Positions 27,070 through 36,435 of a stretch of DNA of 64,000 nt are shown here, in pieces (the stretch's first letter is position 1; every line of letters starts with the position of its first letter). Location of the stretch: assembly GCF_009906855.1 (NCBI RefSeq), contig NZ_CP047650.1:2232001-2296000 (forward strand), in the 5' to 3' direction. The stretch comes from Xylophilus rhododendri. GTDB lineage: Bacteria; Pseudomonadota; Gammaproteobacteria; Burkholderiales; Burkholderiaceae_C. The notes beneath the pieces were generated by a model. That model was not told the DNA's origin. It saw nothing but the letters and a program-made list of their open reading frames with translations, and did no database searches. The translations under genes were made by a program, and so were the position numbers.

Positions 27070-28545
27070 TCACAGGCCCGGGAAGGCCGACGGCGAGACG
27101 CCGGTGGTGTTGACCCAGACGCTCTTGGTCTGCAGGTAGCCGTCGATCATGGCCTGCCCGCCCTCGCGGCCCACGCCCGACAGGTCGTAGCCGCCGAAGG
27201 GCGAGCTCTGCGAGGTCATGCGGTAGGTGTTGACCCAGACGGTGCCCGAGCGCACCCGCGCCGCCATGCGGTGGGCGCGGCCGACGTCGCCGGTCCAGAT
27301 GCCGGCGCCCAGGCCGAAGCGGGTGCTGTTGGCCAGGGCCACCGCCTCCTCCTCGGTGGAGAAACGCAGCACCGCCAGCACCGGGCCGAAGACCTCCTGC
27401 TGGGCGATGCGCATGTCGGCCGACACGCCGGTGCAGATGGTGGGCCGCACGAAGAGGCCGCCCTCCGGGCCGGTGAAGGAGTCGCCGCCGCAGGCCAGGG
27501 TGGCGCCGTCCTCGCGCGCCATGGCGATCATGCGCATGATCTGCTCGAACTGCGGCCGGTTGGCCACCGGGCCGACATGGGTGGCGGCGTCCATCGGGTC
27601 GCCCAGGCGGATGCGGGAGGCGATGGCGGTCAGGCGCTCGACGAAGGCATCGTGGATCGTGTCGGCCACCAGCAGGCGCGAGCCGGCCACGCAGCTCTGG
27701 CCGCCGGAGGCGAAGATGCCGCCGGCCACGCCCATGGCGGCCGCGTCCAGGTCGGCATCGGCGAAGACGATGTTGGGCGACTTGCCGCCCAGCTCCAGCG
27801 TGGCCGGCCGCATCCGCCTGGCCGCCGCCACGTAGACCGCGGTGCCCGAGCCGACGCCGCCGGTGAAGGCGATCTTGGCCACCTCGGGATGGTCGGTCAG
27901 CGCCGGGCCGATCTCCGCGCCCAGGCCGCAGACCACGTTGACCACGCCGTCCGGAAAGCCCGCCTCGCGCACCAGCCGGGCGAAGGTGAGGATGGAGGTG
28001 CTGGCATGCTCCGAGGGCTTGATCACGCAGGTGTTGCCCGCGGCCAGCGCCGGCGCCAGCTTCCAGGCCAGCAGGCGCACCGGCGAGTTCCAGGGAACGA
28101 TCATGGCGATCACGCCCAGCGGCTCGCGCAGGGTGTAGTTGAGGTGGCCGGGCGCCTCCACCGGGATCACCCGGCCCTCGATCTTGTCGCACAGGCCGCC
28201 GAAGTAGCGGTACCACTCGGCCGTGTTCTGCATTTGCCGCAGCATCTCGGTATAGGTCTTGCCGTTGTCGCGGGTCTCGGCCAGCGCGAGTTCCGGGGCG
28301 TTGGCTTCCACCAGGTCGCCGAGCTTGCGCATCAGGGCCGCGCGCCGGGTGGCGCTGATGCCGGACCAGGCGGCCGAGCCGAAGGCGCGGGCGGCGGCCG
28401 CCACGGCGCGCTCCACGTCCTCGGGGGTGGAGCGCGGGATCTGCGCCCAGGCGCGGGCGGTCCAGGGGTTCTCGGTGTCCAGGTAGGCGCCCTGGGCGGG
28501 CGGGCAGTCCTGGCCGTCGATCAGGTTTTCGTAGCGTGGCGTCAT
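27070..28545 (-). CDS. NAD(P)-dependent aldehyde dehydrogenase
   Basis: A 491-residue ALDH superfamily enzyme oxidising an aldehyde to the acid. Present are PWNSPVRLLAWKLAPALAAG (cofactor and catalytic Asn region), FTGGVGSG (Rossmann), the general-base Glu in LELGGKSPNIV (about 250) and the nucleophile Cys in GGQSCVAGSR (about 285), plus QQEVFGPVLAV. Length is standard. It follows the AbrB-family membrane gene by 41 bases. With a class III aminotransferase and a class II aldolase upstream, it is likely to oxidise a semialdehyde produced in this catabolic locus. Confidence 0.93.
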   Translation of the reverse strand: MTPRYENLIDGQDCPPAQGAYLDTENPWTARAWAQIPRSTPEDVERAVAAAARAFGSAAWSGISATRRAALMRKLGDLVEANAPELALAETRDNGKTYTEMLRQMQNTAEWYRYFGGLCDKIEGRVIPVEAPGHLNYTLREPLGVIAMIVPWNSPVRLLAWKLAPALAAGNTCVIKPSEHASTSILTFARLVREAGFPDGVVNVVCGLGAEIGPALTDHPEVAKIAFTGGVGSGTAVYVAAARRMRPATLELGGKSPNIVFADADLDAAAMGVAGGIFASGGQSCVAGSRLLVADTIHDAFVERLTAIASRIRLGDPMDAATHVGPVANRPQFEQIMRMIAMAREDGATLACGGDSFTGPEGGLFVRPTICTGVSADMRIAQQEVFGPVLAVLRFSTEEEAVALANSTRFGLGAGIWTGDVGRAHRMAARVRSGTVWVNTYRMTSQSSPFGGYDLSGVGREGGQAMIDGYLQTKSVWVNTTGVSPSAFPGL

Positions 28546-28586
28546 GGCCGTTTGTCCTTGTCGATCCTGAAGAAATGGGAAGGGGG

Positions 28587-29735
28587 CTAGACCAGGCGCA
28601 GCGCGCGGGCGCAGCGCCAGACCGGCTCCAGCAGCAGGTTGCTGAACACCACCCGCACGAAATGAAAGCCCAGCACCAGCGGCACCGAGACCTTGAGCGC
28701 CTGGGCGGTCACCGCCATCTCGGGCATGCCGCCGGGCGCCATGCCCAGCAGGGTGCCGGCCAGCGGCAGCCGGAAGATCCAGGCCGCGGCCAGGCCGATG
28801 ACGATCAGGATGAAGGCCAGCACGATGGACGAGAGCACCGAGGCCGCCAGCAGGCGGCGCGAGCCGCGGATGAATTGCGGCGTCATGCTCGATCCGAGCG
28901 AGATGCCCAGCACCGACTGGGCCAGCACGATCCATTCGGCCGGCACAGGTTCGGGCGCCACGCCGCAGGAGGCGAACACCGCCGTCAGCAGGCAGGGCGC
29001 CAGCATCCAGGGATTGGGAATGCCCACCTTCTTGCCGAGGAAGGCCGCGCCCAGGCCGGCCAGCCACCACAGCAGCAGCAGGCCGGGCGATCCGGGCGAT
29101 CCGGGCGAGCCGGGCTGGTGCGCCACCGCCGCAGAGGCGAAGGCATGGCCGGCCGGCCCCTGGATCTCGTGCGCCGACAGCAGCGCCACCAGGGCCGGAT
29201 AGACCAGCACCACCAGCACCAGCCGGATGGTCTGCGCCAGCACCACCTGCTGCTCCGACACGCCGGCCTCGCGCGCATGGATAGCCATCAGCACCACGCC
29301 GCCGGGCGTGCCGCAGAAGAAGGCCGTGCGGGCATCGAGCCCGCCGTAGCGGCTGAACACCTGGGCGCCGACCAGGCCGGCGGCCACCGTCAGCATGGCG
29401 CAGAGCACGATGGCCGGCAGGCTGCCGAGCAGCGACAGCAGCACCGCCTGGCTGAAGGTCTGGCCCAGGGCCAGGCCGAGGAAGATCAGCACATAGGGCC
29501 GGATCGCCTCGATGTTGACCGACAGCCCCAGCTGCGCCAGTGCCGCCGAGGCGCCGAGCGCGCCCAGCAGCCAGCCCAGCGGCACGCCGGCGCCATGCGC
29601 CAGCCAGCCGCCGGCCGTGGAGACCGAGAGGACCAGCACCAGCCGGAGCGCCCAGGCCGCCTTGCGCTGCACCTGGACGCTCCGTCTCCTGCCTGCTTCC
29701 CCCCCGGTCGCAGCCTTGATGTCCGGTCCGCTCAT
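28587..29735 (-). CDS. AbrB-family (PF05145-type) polytopic membrane protein
   Basis: A 382-residue membrane protein made of two similar halves, each with about five helices and a conserved amphipathic G-P-G motif: FFCGTPGGVVLMAIHA (about 140) and LGMAPGGMPEMAVTAQ (about 325). These are the two AbrB duplication repeats; the family was once called putative ammonia monooxygenase and is probably a transporter. Between the halves is a short GSPGSPGSPG linker coded by a 9-base repeat. The ATG overlaps the aldolase stop by four bases. A role in exporting or importing a pathway intermediate is inferred from position only. Confidence 0.85.
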   Translation of the reverse strand: MSGPDIKAATGGEAGRRRSVQVQRKAAWALRLVLVLSVSTAGGWLAHGAGVPLGWLLGALGASAALAQLGLSVNIEAIRPYVLIFLGLALGQTFSQAVLLSLLGSLPAIVLCAMLTVAAGLVGAQVFSRYGGLDARTAFFCGTPGGVVLMAIHAREAGVSEQQVVLAQTIRLVLVVLVYPALVALLSAHEIQGPAGHAFASAAVAHQPGSPGSPGSPGLLLLWWLAGLGAAFLGKKVGIPNPWMLAPCLLTAVFASCGVAPEPVPAEWIVLAQSVLGISLGSSMTPQFIRGSRRLLAASVLSSIVLAFILIVIGLAAAWIFRLPLAGTLLGMAPGGMPEMAVTAQALKVSVPLVLGFHFVRVVFSNLLLEPVWRCARALRLV

Positions 29736-30505
29736 GTCCACACGTCGGAATGCTCCGCGTCGATCAGCCGCAGCGCGGCCACCCAGGCCATGTCGACCCA
29801 GGCCGGTATCTCCTCGTGGCGGTACTGCCCTGCCGTGTGCTCGCGCACGGCCATGGGCGGCATGACGATCTGCTCCATGCCGCCGGACTGCGCGGCCAGC
29901 TGCGCCTCGCAGGCGCGCTCCAGGAAGTAGATGTGGTCGAAGGCCTCCGGCACGGTGCGCCCGCCCACCAGCAGGCCGTGGTTGCGCAGGATCATGGCGC
30001 GGTGGCTGGCGCCCAGGTCGCGCACCAGGCGGGTCCGCTCGTCGGTGTCCAGGGCGATGCCCTCGTAGTCGTGGTAGGCCAGGTGGCCATGGAACTTCAG
30101 CGCATGCTGGCTGATCGGCAGCAGGCCGCATTGCTGCGCCGACACCGCGATGCCGGCGCGCGAATGCGTGTGCACGATGCAGCGCAGGTCCAGGCGCGCC
30201 TCGTGCAGCGCCGAGTGGATGACGAAGCCGGCGCGGTTGACCACCTGGTCCTCGGCGCCCGCGTCGATCTTCTGGCCCTCCAGGTCGATCTTCACCAGGT
30301 CCGAGGCCCGCATCTCGTGGAACATGCGCCGGTAGTCGTTGATCAGGAACTGGTGGCGTGTGCCCGGCAGGCGCGCCGAGATGTGGGTGTAGATCAGGTC
30401 CGACCAGCGGAAATGCGCGATCAGGCGGTAGAGCGCCGCCAGCTCGCAGCGGATGGTCCATTCCTCGGCCGGCACCTGCGCCGGCCGGTGTTGCATGCAG
30501 TCCAT
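29732..30505 (-). CDS. Class II aldolase/adducin-family protein
   Basis: A 257-residue zinc-dependent enzyme of the fuculose-aldolase/adducin fold. The metal-binding His pair is in CIVHTHSRAGIAV (about residue 105-117), a further His in LRNHGLLVGG (about 177), and the N-terminal TH-ISARLPG (about 40) forms the phosphate/anion loop. Relatives include ribulose-phosphate epimerases, aldolases and the decarboxylating/hydroxylating members in aromatic catabolism. It is 14 bases after the aminotransferase gene and overlaps the AbrB gene. It may cleave a carbon-carbon bond after transamination; substrate unknown. Confidence 0.9.
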   Translation of the reverse strand: MDCMQHRPAQVPAEEWTIRCELAALYRLIAHFRWSDLIYTHISARLPGTRHQFLINDYRRMFHEMRASDLVKIDLEGQKIDAGAEDQVVNRAGFVIHSALHEARLDLRCIVHTHSRAGIAVSAQQCGLLPISQHALKFHGHLAYHDYEGIALDTDERTRLVRDLGASHRAMILRNHGLLVGGRTVPEAFDHIYFLERACEAQLAAQSGGMEQIVMPPMAVREHTAGQYRHEEIPAWVDMAWVAALRLIDAEHSDVWT

Positions 30506-30519
30506 CGGGGCGGCCCTTC

Positions 30520-31905
30520 TCAGCGAACAGCGCCGAACACTTCGTCCAGCGCCAGGCCCAGGCGCTCGAACATCTCCTGCACCTCGGCGGCCGAGATGAT
30601 CTGCGGCGGCGACAGGGCCACGCGGTTGCCCACCAGGCGCACGATCAGGCCGCGGGCGCGGGTGGCGGCGTCGATGCGCGCCATCAGCGCCGCGTCGGCC
30701 ATGGCCTTGGTGGCGCGGTCGGTGACGATCTCCACCGCGCCGATCAGGCCCACGCCGCTGGCATCGCCCACGTACTCGCGGTCGGACAGGCCCGCCAGGC
30801 CGGCGAGGAACAGGGGCTCCACGCTCTTGACGTGGCCGATCAGGTCCATCTCCTCGTAGATGGTCAGCACCTCGTGCGCCACCGCGCAGGCCATGGGATG
30901 GCCGCCGTAGGTGTAGCCGTGGGCGAAGCTGCCGAGGCGGTCGGTCTGGGCCATCATGCCGTTGAAGACCCGCTCGCCGATCAGCACCGCCGAGATCGGC
31001 ACCATGGCCGCCGACAGGGACTTGGCCGAGCAGATCAGGTCGGGTGTCATGCCGTAGGTCTCGCTGCCCCACATCTCGCCGGTGCGGCCGAAGCCGCAGA
31101 TGACCTCGTCGGCCACCAGCAGGATGTCGTACTTGCGCAGCACCGCCTGGATCTTGTCGAAATAGCCGGCCGGCGGCACCACCGCGCCGCCCGAGCCCAT
31201 CACCGGCTCGGCCCAGAAGGCGGCGATGGTCTCGGGGCCCTCGCGTTCGATCATGGCTTCGAGCTCGGCCGCCAGGCGGCTGGAGAAGGCCTGCTCGTCC
31301 TCGCCCGGATGGGCGTGCCGGTAGTGGTAGGGCATGCCGGTGTAGAGGAAGCCGTCGAAGGGCAGTCCGAAGCCGGTGTGGAAGTTGGCCTTGGCGGTCA
31401 GGCAGGCGGTGACGGCGCCGGTGCCGTGGTAGGCGCCCAGGCGCGAGATGATCTTGCGGCGCTGCGGCTGGCCCTGGCCGGCCCAGTGGTACCAAACCAG
31501 CTTGAGCGCGGTGTCGTTGGCCTCGCTGCCGGAGCACTGCAGCAGCACCTTGTCCATGCCGGGCGGCGCGAAGGAGGCGAGCTTGGCCGAGAGTTCGGCG
31601 GCCGCCGGGGTCGAGGCGCTGCGGAAGTTGTGGTAATAGCCGATCTCGGTCATGACCTTGGCGGCCACCGCGCCCAGGCGGGCGTTGCCGAAGCCGAGCG
31701 AGGCGCACCAGAGGCCGGCGGCGCCTTCGAGGTAGCGCTGGCCGGCCTCGTCCTCCACGTAGATGCCGTCGCCGCGGGTGATGATGCTCGGGCCCTGCTC
31801 CAGGTGGCGGCGCAGGTTGGTGTGCGGATGCACCGAATGCGCCGCGTCCATCGCGGCGATGGGCGAGAGCGCCGGGCTGGCGGTGGGGTTCAGGATCAGG
31901 GACAT
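30520..31905 (-). CDS. Class III (omega) aminotransferase
   Basis: A 461-residue PLP enzyme. Markers: GLWCASLGFGN, CSGSEANDTALKLVWYH, AEPVMGSGGAVVPPAGYF, then VADEVICGFGRTGEMWGSE and CSAKSLSAA, where the Lys (about 294) holds PLP. The later HGYTYGGHPMACAVA is the usual dimer and phosphate contact. Members act on terminal amines such as beta-alanine, taurine, GABA or putrescine. It lies between hyuB (27 bases) and the class II aldolase (14 bases), so it probably removes the amino group from the product of the hydantoinase-like step. Confidence 0.93.
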   Translation of the reverse strand: MSLILNPTASPALSPIAAMDAAHSVHPHTNLRRHLEQGPSIITRGDGIYVEDEAGQRYLEGAAGLWCASLGFGNARLGAVAAKVMTEIGYYHNFRSASTPAAAELSAKLASFAPPGMDKVLLQCSGSEANDTALKLVWYHWAGQGQPQRRKIISRLGAYHGTGAVTACLTAKANFHTGFGLPFDGFLYTGMPYHYRHAHPGEDEQAFSSRLAAELEAMIEREGPETIAAFWAEPVMGSGGAVVPPAGYFDKIQAVLRKYDILLVADEVICGFGRTGEMWGSETYGMTPDLICSAKSLSAAMVPISAVLIGERVFNGMMAQTDRLGSFAHGYTYGGHPMACAVAHEVLTIYEEMDLIGHVKSVEPLFLAGLAGLSDREYVGDASGVGLIGAVEIVTDRATKAMADAALMARIDAATRARGLIVRLVGNRVALSPPQIISAAEVQEMFERLGLALDEVFGAVR

Positions 31906-31932
31906 GGGAAGAGGCTCCGGAAGGGGGTTGTC

Positions 31933-33606
31933 TTAGAGGGCGGGGTAGTCGCGGGCCGCGCCGGCCGCGCTGACGTAGCCGTCGGCGATGTCGTCGGCCA
32001 GGCGGGCCGGGTCGCGTTCGGCCGCCGGGCCGTAGCCGCCGGCGCCGGCCAGGCGCAGGCGCAGCAGGTCGCCGGCCTTCATGTCCAGCATCTGCTTGCT
32101 GATCAGGCGGGTTTCCACGCCGTCGCGCACCAGGATGGAGGAGGCCAGCGCGCCGGCGCCGCCGCCGTCCATGCCGTGCGGCGGCTTGACGTGGCGGTCG
32201 CCCAGCAGCGTGAGCGTGGCCGAGCCCGAGAGCAGCTCGATGTCCTTGGCCAGGCCGCAGCCGCCGCGCATGCGGCCGGCGCCGCCGGTGTCGGGCAGCA
32301 GGGCCAGGCGGTGCACCACCACCGGGCTGCCGGCCTCGTGCACTTCCACCGGGATGTTGGCGCAGTTGATCACCGGCGCCGTGCCCTCCAGGCCGTCGCT
32401 GTCGTGGCGCGCGCCGTAGCCGCCGAACAGCAGGTCGTAGTAGATGAAGCGCTTGCCGGTCCTGTCGTCGATGCCCGAGAGGATGGGGTTGGACCAGTGC
32501 GAGAAGGCCGCCATGGTTTTGTGCGGCAGGGCCTTGGCCATGGCGCCGTTGATCAGCTCGAAGATGCGGATCTGGATCGCCGCCCGGCCGCCCGAGGGCG
32601 CCGGGAACTGCGGGTTGAAGAAGCAGCCCGGCCGCGCCTTGACCTCGATGGCGCGCAGGCCGCCGTCGTTCTGCGGCAGGCTCGGGTCGGTCAGGCACTT
32701 CACGGCGAAGAAGCCGTGCGCGCGGGTGAAGTTGAAGTAGGCGTTGATGGCCGCGCCCACCTGGTCGCCGGAGCGCGAGAAGTCGATCGACAGGCGGTCG
32801 CCGGCCACTTCGATGTCCACCGCCACCGGGATCAGGCCGCCCTCGCCTTCGCCGATGCCGTCGAGGTAGTCGTCGAAGCTGTACCTGCCGTCCGGGATCT
32901 CGGCGATGCGCTCGCGCATGCGTTTCTCGCTGGCGTCGAGGATGTGGTCGATGCAGGCGTCGAGCACGCCGGCGCCGACCGATTTCACCAGCTCGGCATA
33001 CCGCGCCACGCCCACCTCGTTGGCGTTGCGCTGGGCCGCCAGGTCGCCCACCACCGCGTCGGGCAGGCGGATGTTGCCGGTGAGGATGCGCATGATCTCC
33101 GGGTCGAACACGCCGGCGCGGATCATCTTCACCGGCAGGATGCGGATGCCCTCCTGGTAGGCCTCGGTCACGCCGATCACCTTCTGCGAGCCGGGCGCGG
33201 CGCCGCCCACGTCCACCTGGTGGGCGATGTTGACGATCCAGCCCCAGAACACGCCGTCGATGAAGGCCGGGTGCACCATGTAGAAGTCGGGATAGTGGCC
33301 CGAGCCCAGCGCGCTGTCGTTGGTGACGATGGCGTCGCCCGGCTGCAGGCTGTCGCCGGGGTACATGGCCGACACGGTCCTGACCACCGCCGGCATCGAG
33401 CCCAGGTGGCCGGGCGTGAAGTTGCCCTGCGAGAGCAGCCGGCCGTGTCGGTCGAACACGCCGGTGGAGAAGTCGTCGGCCTCGCGCACGGCTTCGGAGA
33501 AGGCGGTGCGGCGCAGGGTGGAGCCCATCTCCTCGGCGATCGAGACGAGGTTGTTCCAGACCAGCGAGATGGTGATGGGGCTGACGGTGGGAAGGTCTTG
33601 CTTCAT
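31933..33606 (-). CDS. hyuB: Hydantoinase B/oxoprolinase-family subunit
   Basis: A 557-residue HyuB/AcxB-type subunit. The start MKQDLPTVSPITISLVWNNL is standard; GHYPDFYMVHPAF (about 120), the QRNANEVGVARYAELV helix and GGAGRMRGGCGLAKDIELL (about 430) are typical. With HyuA it forms an ATP-dependent enzyme that opens hydantoins, 5-oxoproline, or carboxylates acetone-like ketones. Its ATG overlaps the hyuA stop (ATGA), the usual coupling. The pair is of the short two-gene kind; no AcxC-like third subunit is seen, which argues against acetone carboxylase and for a lactamase/oxoprolinase-like reaction. Confidence 0.92.
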   Translation of the reverse strand: MKQDLPTVSPITISLVWNNLVSIAEEMGSTLRRTAFSEAVREADDFSTGVFDRHGRLLSQGNFTPGHLGSMPAVVRTVSAMYPGDSLQPGDAIVTNDSALGSGHYPDFYMVHPAFIDGVFWGWIVNIAHQVDVGGAAPGSQKVIGVTEAYQEGIRILPVKMIRAGVFDPEIMRILTGNIRLPDAVVGDLAAQRNANEVGVARYAELVKSVGAGVLDACIDHILDASEKRMRERIAEIPDGRYSFDDYLDGIGEGEGGLIPVAVDIEVAGDRLSIDFSRSGDQVGAAINAYFNFTRAHGFFAVKCLTDPSLPQNDGGLRAIEVKARPGCFFNPQFPAPSGGRAAIQIRIFELINGAMAKALPHKTMAAFSHWSNPILSGIDDRTGKRFIYYDLLFGGYGARHDSDGLEGTAPVINCANIPVEVHEAGSPVVVHRLALLPDTGGAGRMRGGCGLAKDIELLSGSATLTLLGDRHVKPPHGMDGGGAGALASSILVRDGVETRLISKQMLDMKAGDLLRLRLAGAGGYGPAAERDPARLADDIADGYVSAAGAARDYPAL

Positions 33607-35684
33607 GCCTTGGCTCCGATGCGGACGATGAGGTTTCCGTGCGCGCTGAGTTCGGCGACATCGCCGTGCAGCAGCAGGATGGTGGTTTCGGCTTCCTCGA
33701 TGACGCAGGGGCCGGTGACCGGCTGGCCCGCCTTCAGGCGGTAGCGGTCGTAGATGGCGATCTCCTCGCCGGGCGCGCCGGGGGTGAACCAGGCGGTGCG
33801 CGTGCCGATGCGCGGCTCGCCTTCGGAAGGCCGCGAGGGCGAGGCCAGGCCGGCGCCCAGGGGCATGGAGCCGTGGAAGGTCCAGTCCACCGCCTCCACC
33901 GCCCGCGCCGCGTCGTGGTAGCCGTAGGCCTTGCGGTAGGCCTCGCCGAAGGCCTCCTGGAAGGCCTGCAGGAAGGCGCCCTCTGGCAGCGCCACGTCGG
34001 GCACGTCGACATTGATCTCGTAGCCCTGGCCGGCGTAGCGGGCGGTGGCGGTGAAGCGTTCCTCGCGGGCCTCGCTGCGGCTCAGCCGGTCCAGGTCGGA
34101 CGCCGCCTTGCCCTGCAGTTCGGCATGCAGGCGGCGCACCGCGGCCAGCGCGCCCGGCTCCATGGCGGTGACCTGGGTCACGGTGTAGTCCACCTTCGGA
34201 TCGGCCGCCAGCAGGCCGACCGCCGAGCCCACGCCCGCGCCGCGCGGCAGCACCAGCGTGGGGATGTGCAGGTTGCGCGCCAGGCGGGCCGCATGCACCG
34301 GGCCGGCGCCGCCGAAGCCCACCAGCGCGTATTTCGCCGGGTCGCGGCCGCGCTCGACCGACATCACCCGCAGCGCGCGCTCCATGTTGGAGGTGGCCAT
34401 GAGGTGGATGCCGAGCGCGGCCTCCTCGATGGAAATGCCCAGCGGCTGCGCCAGGTGGATCTCCACCGCGCGGCGGGCGCCTGCCAGGTCGAGCTGCATG
34501 TTGCCGCCGTTGAAGGCGCCCGGGTTGAGGTAGCCCAGCACCAGGTTGGCATCGGTCACCGTGGGCCGGGTGCCGCCGCGGCCGTAGCAGACCGGGCCGG
34601 GCTCGGAGCCCGCGCTCTCGGGGCCGATGCGGATCGCGCCCAGCTCGGCCATGGCGATGGAGCCGCCGCCGGCGCCGATCTCCAGCATCTCGATGGCCGA
34701 GATGTTCAGCGGCAGGCCCGAGCCCTTGGTGTATTGCACCTGGTCGACCTCGAAGGTGGGCAGGATGGCGGGCTCGCCGGCGTCGATGGCGCCGAGCTTG
34801 GCCGTGGTGCCGCCCATGTCGAAGGTCAGCAGGTCGGGCATGGCCTCCTCGCGGCCGATGGCGCGGCACATCAGCACGCCGGCGGCCGGCCCGCTTTCGA
34901 CGATGCGCACCGGCAGGCCGGTGGCGAGTTCGGGCGAGACCAGGCCGCCGTTGCTCTGCATGATGTAGAGGTCGGCGGCGATGCCCTCGGCCTTGAGCGC
35001 CTGGTCCAGGCGCCTGACGTAGCGCGAGACGATGGGCTTGACGTAGGCATTGGCCACCACGGTGGAGGTGCGCTCGTATTCCCGGAAGCGCGGCGACACC
35101 TCGCTGGAGAGCGATACGTCGATCTCCAGGCCCAGCACGGCGGCGCGTTCGGCGACGAAGCGTTCGTGCGCCGGGTTCACATAGGAGTGCAGCAGGCAGA
35201 TGGCGACCGCCTCGTAGCCCCGCGCGACGATGTCGCCGAGCAGCGCATCGACCTCGGCGGCGACCGGCGCGACGTGGGCCTTCTCGCGCAGGAAGCTGCG
35301 TTCGGGCAACTCGAAGATGTCGCGCCGGCGGATCAGCGGCTCCGGCTTGGCCAGGTGCATGTTGTAGGTGGAGTAGCGCTTCTGCCGGCCCAGCAGCAGC
35401 ACGTCGCGAAAGCCCTCGGTGGTGATCAGCGCGGTGCGCGATCCCTTGCGCTCCAGGATGGCGTTGGTGGCCACGGTGGTGGCGTGCAGCAGCATGCCGA
35501 CGCTCGATGCGGCCACGCCCTCGGCGGCCAGCAGGTCCTTCACGCCCTGCACCACCGCCTTCTCGGGCGCGGAGGGGGTGGACAAGGTCTTCCAGTAGCG
35601 GGTCACGCCGCGGGTCTGGTCCTCCAGCACGAAGTCGGTGAAGGTGCCTCCGATGTCGAAGGAAAGGCGGATCATGTTTTCCAT
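33603..35684 (-). CDS. hyuA: Hydantoinase A/oxoprolinase-family ATP-binding subunit
   Basis: A 693-residue HyuA-type subunit with an actin-like ATP site: DIGGTFTDF (about 8-16), the second phosphate loop TFDMGGTTAKLG (about 288-299) and GFGGAGPVHAARLAR (about 466). It binds and uses ATP to activate the carbonyl that HyuB hydrolyses. I chose ATG 35684 (MENM...), since DIGGT is close behind; a GTG at 35705 is possible. It is 67 bases after the ABC permease gene, the longest gap between here and IclR, so a secondary promoter could lie there. The imported compound is probably its substrate. Confidence 0.92.
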   Translation of the reverse strand: MENMIRLSFDIGGTFTDFVLEDQTRGVTRYWKTLSTPSAPEKAVVQGVKDLLAAEGVAASSVGMLLHATTVATNAILERKGSRTALITTEGFRDVLLLGRQKRYSTYNMHLAKPEPLIRRRDIFELPERSFLREKAHVAPVAAEVDALLGDIVARGYEAVAICLLHSYVNPAHERFVAERAAVLGLEIDVSLSSEVSPRFREYERTSTVVANAYVKPIVSRYVRRLDQALKAEGIAADLYIMQSNGGLVSPELATGLPVRIVESGPAAGVLMCRAIGREEAMPDLLTFDMGGTTAKLGAIDAGEPAILPTFEVDQVQYTKGSGLPLNISAIEMLEIGAGGGSIAMAELGAIRIGPESAGSEPGPVCYGRGGTRPTVTDANLVLGYLNPGAFNGGNMQLDLAGARRAVEIHLAQPLGISIEEAALGIHLMATSNMERALRVMSVERGRDPAKYALVGFGGAGPVHAARLARNLHIPTLVLPRGAGVGSAVGLLAADPKVDYTVTQVTAMEPGALAAVRRLHAELQGKAASDLDRLSRSEAREERFTATARYAGQGYEINVDVPDVALPEGAFLQAFQEAFGEAYRKAYGYHDAARAVEAVDWTFHGSMPLGAGLASPSRPSEGEPRIGTRTAWFTPGAPGEEIAIYDRYRLKAGQPVTGPCVIEEAETTILLLHGDVAELSAHGNLIVRIGAKA

Positions 35685-35751
35685 AGATGCGGTCGGCGGT
35701 TCCACTGGCGGGAATCCGATTCCATTTTTCGAAGGGACAAAAGAAAGCCGT

Positions 35752-36423
35752 TCAACGGGCGGCGAGGGAGCGCTGCTCCAGGTGCGACAGCATGCGCACC
35801 ACCGGCCACAGCAGCACCAGGTAGATCAGGGCGGCCGCCACCAGCGGCGTGGCGTTGAAGGTGTTGCCCTGGGCCATGCGGGCCACGCGCAGCAGCTCCG
35901 GCAGGGTGACCACGCTGGCCAGCGAAGTCAGCTTGACGGTCTCCAGGATGTTGCTGATGAGGTCGGGCGTCATCTTGCGCACGGCCTGCGGCAGCACCAC
36001 GTGGATCAGGGTCTGCAGCGCGTTCAGGCCGGTGGAGCGGCTGGCCTCGACCTGGCCCTTGGGAATGCTCTCGATGCCGGCACGGAACACCTCGGCGAAA
36101 TAGGACGAGGTGTTGAGCACCAGGGCCAGCACCACCGCCATGAAGGTGGACAGCTCGATGCCCAGGAAGGGCAGCGCGTAGTAGGCGAAGACCAGCAGCA
36201 CCAGCGGCGGGAAGGCGCGCAGGAAATCGACGTAGGCCATCATGGCGATGTCCAGCCAGCGCAGGCCGAAGGACTGGGCGCAGGCCACCAGCAGGCCCAC
36301 GGCCAGGCCCAGCGGCACCACCACCGCGCTCAGCTCGGCGGTGACCAGCAGGCCGCGCATGAGCTGCGGCCAGACCAGGGCCAGGATGTCGAAGTTGAGG
36401 AAGTTGAGCAGGAAGGCGTCCAT
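35752..36423 (-). CDS. Polar amino-acid ABC transporter permease (HisM/GlnP-like), second copy
   Basis: A 223-residue permease with five helices. The His/Glu/Gln permease signature (FLRAFPPLVLLVF, about 75) and the EAA loop EVFRAGIESIPKGQVEASRSTGL (about 120-142) are present. It pairs with the permease just upstream (12 bases) as a HisMQ-type heterodimer. Confidence 0.93.
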   Translation of the reverse strand: MDAFLLNFLNFDILALVWPQLMRGLLVTAELSAVVVPLGLAVGLLVACAQSFGLRWLDIAMMAYVDFLRAFPPLVLLVFAYYALPFLGIELSTFMAVVLALVLNTSSYFAEVFRAGIESIPKGQVEASRSTGLNALQTLIHVVLPQAVRKMTPDLISNILETVKLTSLASVVTLPELLRVARMAQGNTFNATPLVAAALIYLVLLWPVVRMLSHLEQRSLAAR

Positions 36424-36435
36424 GTCGTCGGGTCC

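Noticed and set aside
29075..29120. Short tandem repeat considered as CRISPR or mobile-element trace
   Set aside because: Units of nine bases are in frame inside a gene and encode Gly-Ser-Pro; no spacers.
30358..33744. 1128-codon plus-strand frame
   Set aside because: Antisense to the aminotransferase and hyuB genes; His/Gly/Val-rich with no motif.
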